From: DATKRB01 sp036501425
Lineage (GTDB): Bacteria; Actinomycetota; Acidimicrobiia; Acidimicrobiales; RAAP-2
NCBI GenBank assembly: GCA_036501425.1
Contig: DASYAI010000004.1
Coordinates: 1 to 29,431, forward strand
Direction: 5' to 3'
DNA length: 29,431 nucleotides
This document shows, piece by piece, positions 27,893 through 29,431 of this stretch. Within the stretch, counting starts at the first letter, position 1; each line of letters begins with the position of its first letter. The notes beneath the pieces are model-generated. The model saw only the letters and a program-made list of their open reading frames with translations. It was not told the origin of the DNA and did not search any database. Both the position numbers and the translations under genes were made by a program.

Positions 27893-29431
27893 TCACGAGG
27901 TCGGCACCGCGCCGACCACGTTGGAGACGTGGATGCCCAGCCCAGGGAGGGACCCGACCTCCTGGGAGTCGCCGAAGGCGAAGATCCCGCCGTCCGAGCC
28001 GACCAGCCAGTAGCCGAGCTGGTCGGGGGTCGGGACGATGCCCACCACGTTGTTCACCGCGATGCCCAGGGCGGGGAGGGACCCGTAGAACTTGGCCGTG
28101 CCATACGAGTACACCGAGCCGTTCCGGCCATCCAGCCAGTAGCCGGTGTCCCCCCGAGCGGTGGCGATACCCACGATCGGTGTGGGGCTCGCGCCGCCGA
28201 GGCCGCCCAGGTACTGGGCGCTCCCGAGCGCGTAGATCGCCCCGTCGGCTCCGACGAGCCAGTACCCCGTGGTGCCGTTGATGGCGATGCCGGCGATGTT
28301 GCTCACATGCACGCCCAGTCCAGGCAGTGAATTCTCGAAGCCGGCGTCGCCGAAGGCGAAGACCCCGCCGTCGGACCCGACGAGGAAGTAGCCCCGGTCG
28401 TCGGGGGTGGGGACGATGCCCACGATGTTGTTGACGTGGACGCCGATCCCGGGCAGGGAGTTCTCGAAGGGCGCGTCGCCGAAGGCGAAGACCCCGCCGT
28501 CGGACCCGACGAGGAAGTAGCCCTTCTCGTCCGCGGTGGGGACGATGCCCTTGATGTTGTTCACCCGGACCCCGAGCCCGGGCAACGAGCCGAAGAAGCC
28601 CCCGGCCTGCCCGAAGACGAACACCCCGCCATCGGAGCCGACCATGTCGTACTGCTCGGGCTGGGTGACCACCAGGTTGAAGGTCTGGCTCGCGTCCGGC
28701 GGGTCGCCGTTGCTCGCCCCGATGGTGAAGCTGTAGGTCGTGGCGATGGTGTGGGCGGGCACGGTGCCGGCCAGGGTGGCCGTGCCGTTGTGGTTGTCGG
28801 TGAAGGTGATGCCGGGCGGCAGGTCTCCCGTCTCGGTCAGCGAGGCCACCGGGGCGCTCGAGAGCTCCGAGGTGGTGACGGTGAAGGAGAAGGGCACCCC
28901 GGTGCGAGTGCTGGCCGTGTTGGTGCTGGTGATGGTCGGGTTGAGCGGGACGTTCAACACGAGCGACTGCCCGGCTGGGATGTTGACCCACGCCGACAGG
29001 GTGCCGCCGTACTCGGACCCGAAGGCGGACCCGGCCGTCAGACCCCCTCCAGACACCACGGTGCTGCCGATCGGCGCGTTGACCGGCACCGTCAGGGTTC
29101 CGCCGGAAGTGTTGGTGACGGTGAGCTGGCTGCCGGTCAGCGACGAGGTGACGCTGTTCGCCTGTCGAGCGGTCGACCACGCCGCCTGGTCGGCGATCAC
29201 CGTGGCCTGGCTGGTGGCGTTGGCGTCGCCGGCGTCGGTGGTGACCACGTAGGGGGTGTTGGCCGTGTACCACGAGTTGTACTGCCCGAGCACGTTGCTC
29301 AGGAAGGTCAACAGGGTGTAGTCGGGCCCGATCAGGTTGGTCTGATGGGCGTAGCCGACCCTCGGGTTGTTGTCGAGCGTGTGGCTCAGTTCGATGTGGG
29401 ACTCCGAGGCCAGGATGGACGCCTCGGTGGC
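27893..29431 (-). CDS. Secreted protein with Ig-like domain and six propeller-type repeats (C-terminal part, cut by right window edge)
   Basis: The frame is open to the right edge, so the start and N-terminal domain are missing; at least 512 residues are visible. The upstream part (SESHIELSHTLDNNPRVGY, LIGPDYTLLTFLSNVLGQY) belongs to a larger unidentified, probably enzymatic or structural extracellular domain. An Ig-like/He_PIG domain follows (SFTVTTSELSS...LPPGITFTDNHNGTATLAGTVP). The last 252 residues (27896-28651) are six tandem repeats of 39-44 residues with the pattern YWLVGSDGGIFAFGD...GSLPGLG...NNVVGIVPTPD, as in beta-propeller-like surface proteins common in Acidimicrobiia. Two repeats share an identical 51-base DNA stretch. 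The protein is probably secreted and may bind carbohydrate or the cell surface. Two hairpins follow the stop. Confidence 0.85.
   Translation of the reverse strand, partial: ATEASILASESHIELSHTLDNNPRVGYAHQTNLIGPDYTLLTFLSNVLGQYNSWYTANTPYVVTTDAGDANATSQATVIADQAAWSTARQANSVTSSLTGSQLTVTNTSGGTLTVPVNAPIGSTVVSGGGLTAGSAFGSEYGGTLSAWVNIPAGQSLVLNVPLNPTITSTNTASTRTGVPFSFTVTTSELSSAPVASLTETGDLPPGITFTDNHNGTATLAGTVPAHTIATTYSFTIGASNGDPPDASQTFNLVVTQPEQYDMVGSDGGVFVFGQAGGFFGSLPGLGVRVNNIKGIVPTADEKGYFLVGSDGGVFAFGDAPFENSLPGIGVHVNNIVGIVPTPDDRGYFLVGSDGGVFAFGDAGFENSLPGLGVHVSNIAGIAINGTTGYWLVGADGAIYALGSAQYLGGLGGASPTPIVGIATARGDTGYWLDGRNGSVYSYGTAKFYGSLPALGIAVNNVVGIVPTPDQLGYWLVGSDGGIFAFGDSQEVGSLPGLGIHVSNVVGAVPTS
28344..28523 (-). 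repeat. Identical 51-base repeats inside the propeller gene
   Basis: Bases 28344-28394 and 28473-28523 are identical, 129 bases (43 codons) apart, matching one propeller repeat. The surrounding repeats have diverged more, so this pair was duplicated or homogenised recently. A more diverged copy lies in the last repeat near 27970-28020. Confidence 0.8.

Overview
This is a GC-rich chromosomal segment that reads as Actinomycetota, most probably class Acidimicrobiia or a close relative. GTG is a very common start codon and third codon positions are almost all G or C. The Psp envelope-stress genes occur as the actinobacterial set PspA-HtpX-PspAB. The right edge carries a secreted protein with YWLVGSDGGIFAFGD-type propeller repeats, which are familiar from Acidimicrobiia. 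No rRNA, tRNA, CRISPR array, integrase or transposase was seen, so this looks like ordinary chromosome rather than a mobile island. One stretch (about 3.8-4.5 kb) has visibly lower GC and a hypothetical lipoprotein.

Layout, left to right. 1-3.35 kb: the 5' part of a zinc-ribbon/proline-rich protein (minus strand, cut by the left edge), a SAM methyltransferase, an orphan Leu/Ile/Val-type binding protein behind an unusual repeat-rich leader, and a DUF2510-DUF4234 membrane protein. 3.35-4.9 kb: a gene-poor, lower-GC stretch with a possible small zinc-finger protein and a putative lipoprotein. 4.9-10.6 kb: a plus-strand run of a ComM/YifB ATPase, DprA, an unrecognised protein, class II fumarase and a pterin carbinolamine dehydratase. 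10.6-16.8 kb: a minus-strand run, in transcription order DsbA-like protein, PurK, PurE, a ChbG/YdjC-type deacetylase, PspA, HtpX and PspAB. 16.9-18.3 kb: a PAP2 phosphatase and a RecB-family nuclease. 18.3-21.2 kb: a channel-like membrane protein and a DHA2 drug exporter. 21.3-26.7 kb: a second MFS carrier, divergent from an isoprenylcysteine-methyltransferase-like membrane protein that is followed by a membrane-anchored GGDEF-EAL protein. 26.7-29.4 kb: a GNAT-like protein and the secreted propeller protein, which runs off the right edge.

Functional themes. ComM and DprA are translationally coupled (ATGA overlap), and both act on incoming single-stranded DNA in transformation. PspA and HtpX are likewise coupled, with PspAB behind them, giving a membrane-stress unit. 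PurK and PurE overlap by one base and catalyse consecutive purine steps. The most unusual signal is at 23.25-24.5 kb. The ICMT-like gene and the GGDEF-EAL gene share a closely matching block of about 37 bases upstream, at nearly the same distance from each start. Their proteins also begin with a similar membrane segment before diverging into unrelated catalytic domains. This points to duplicated promoter-plus-sensor modules joined to different outputs.
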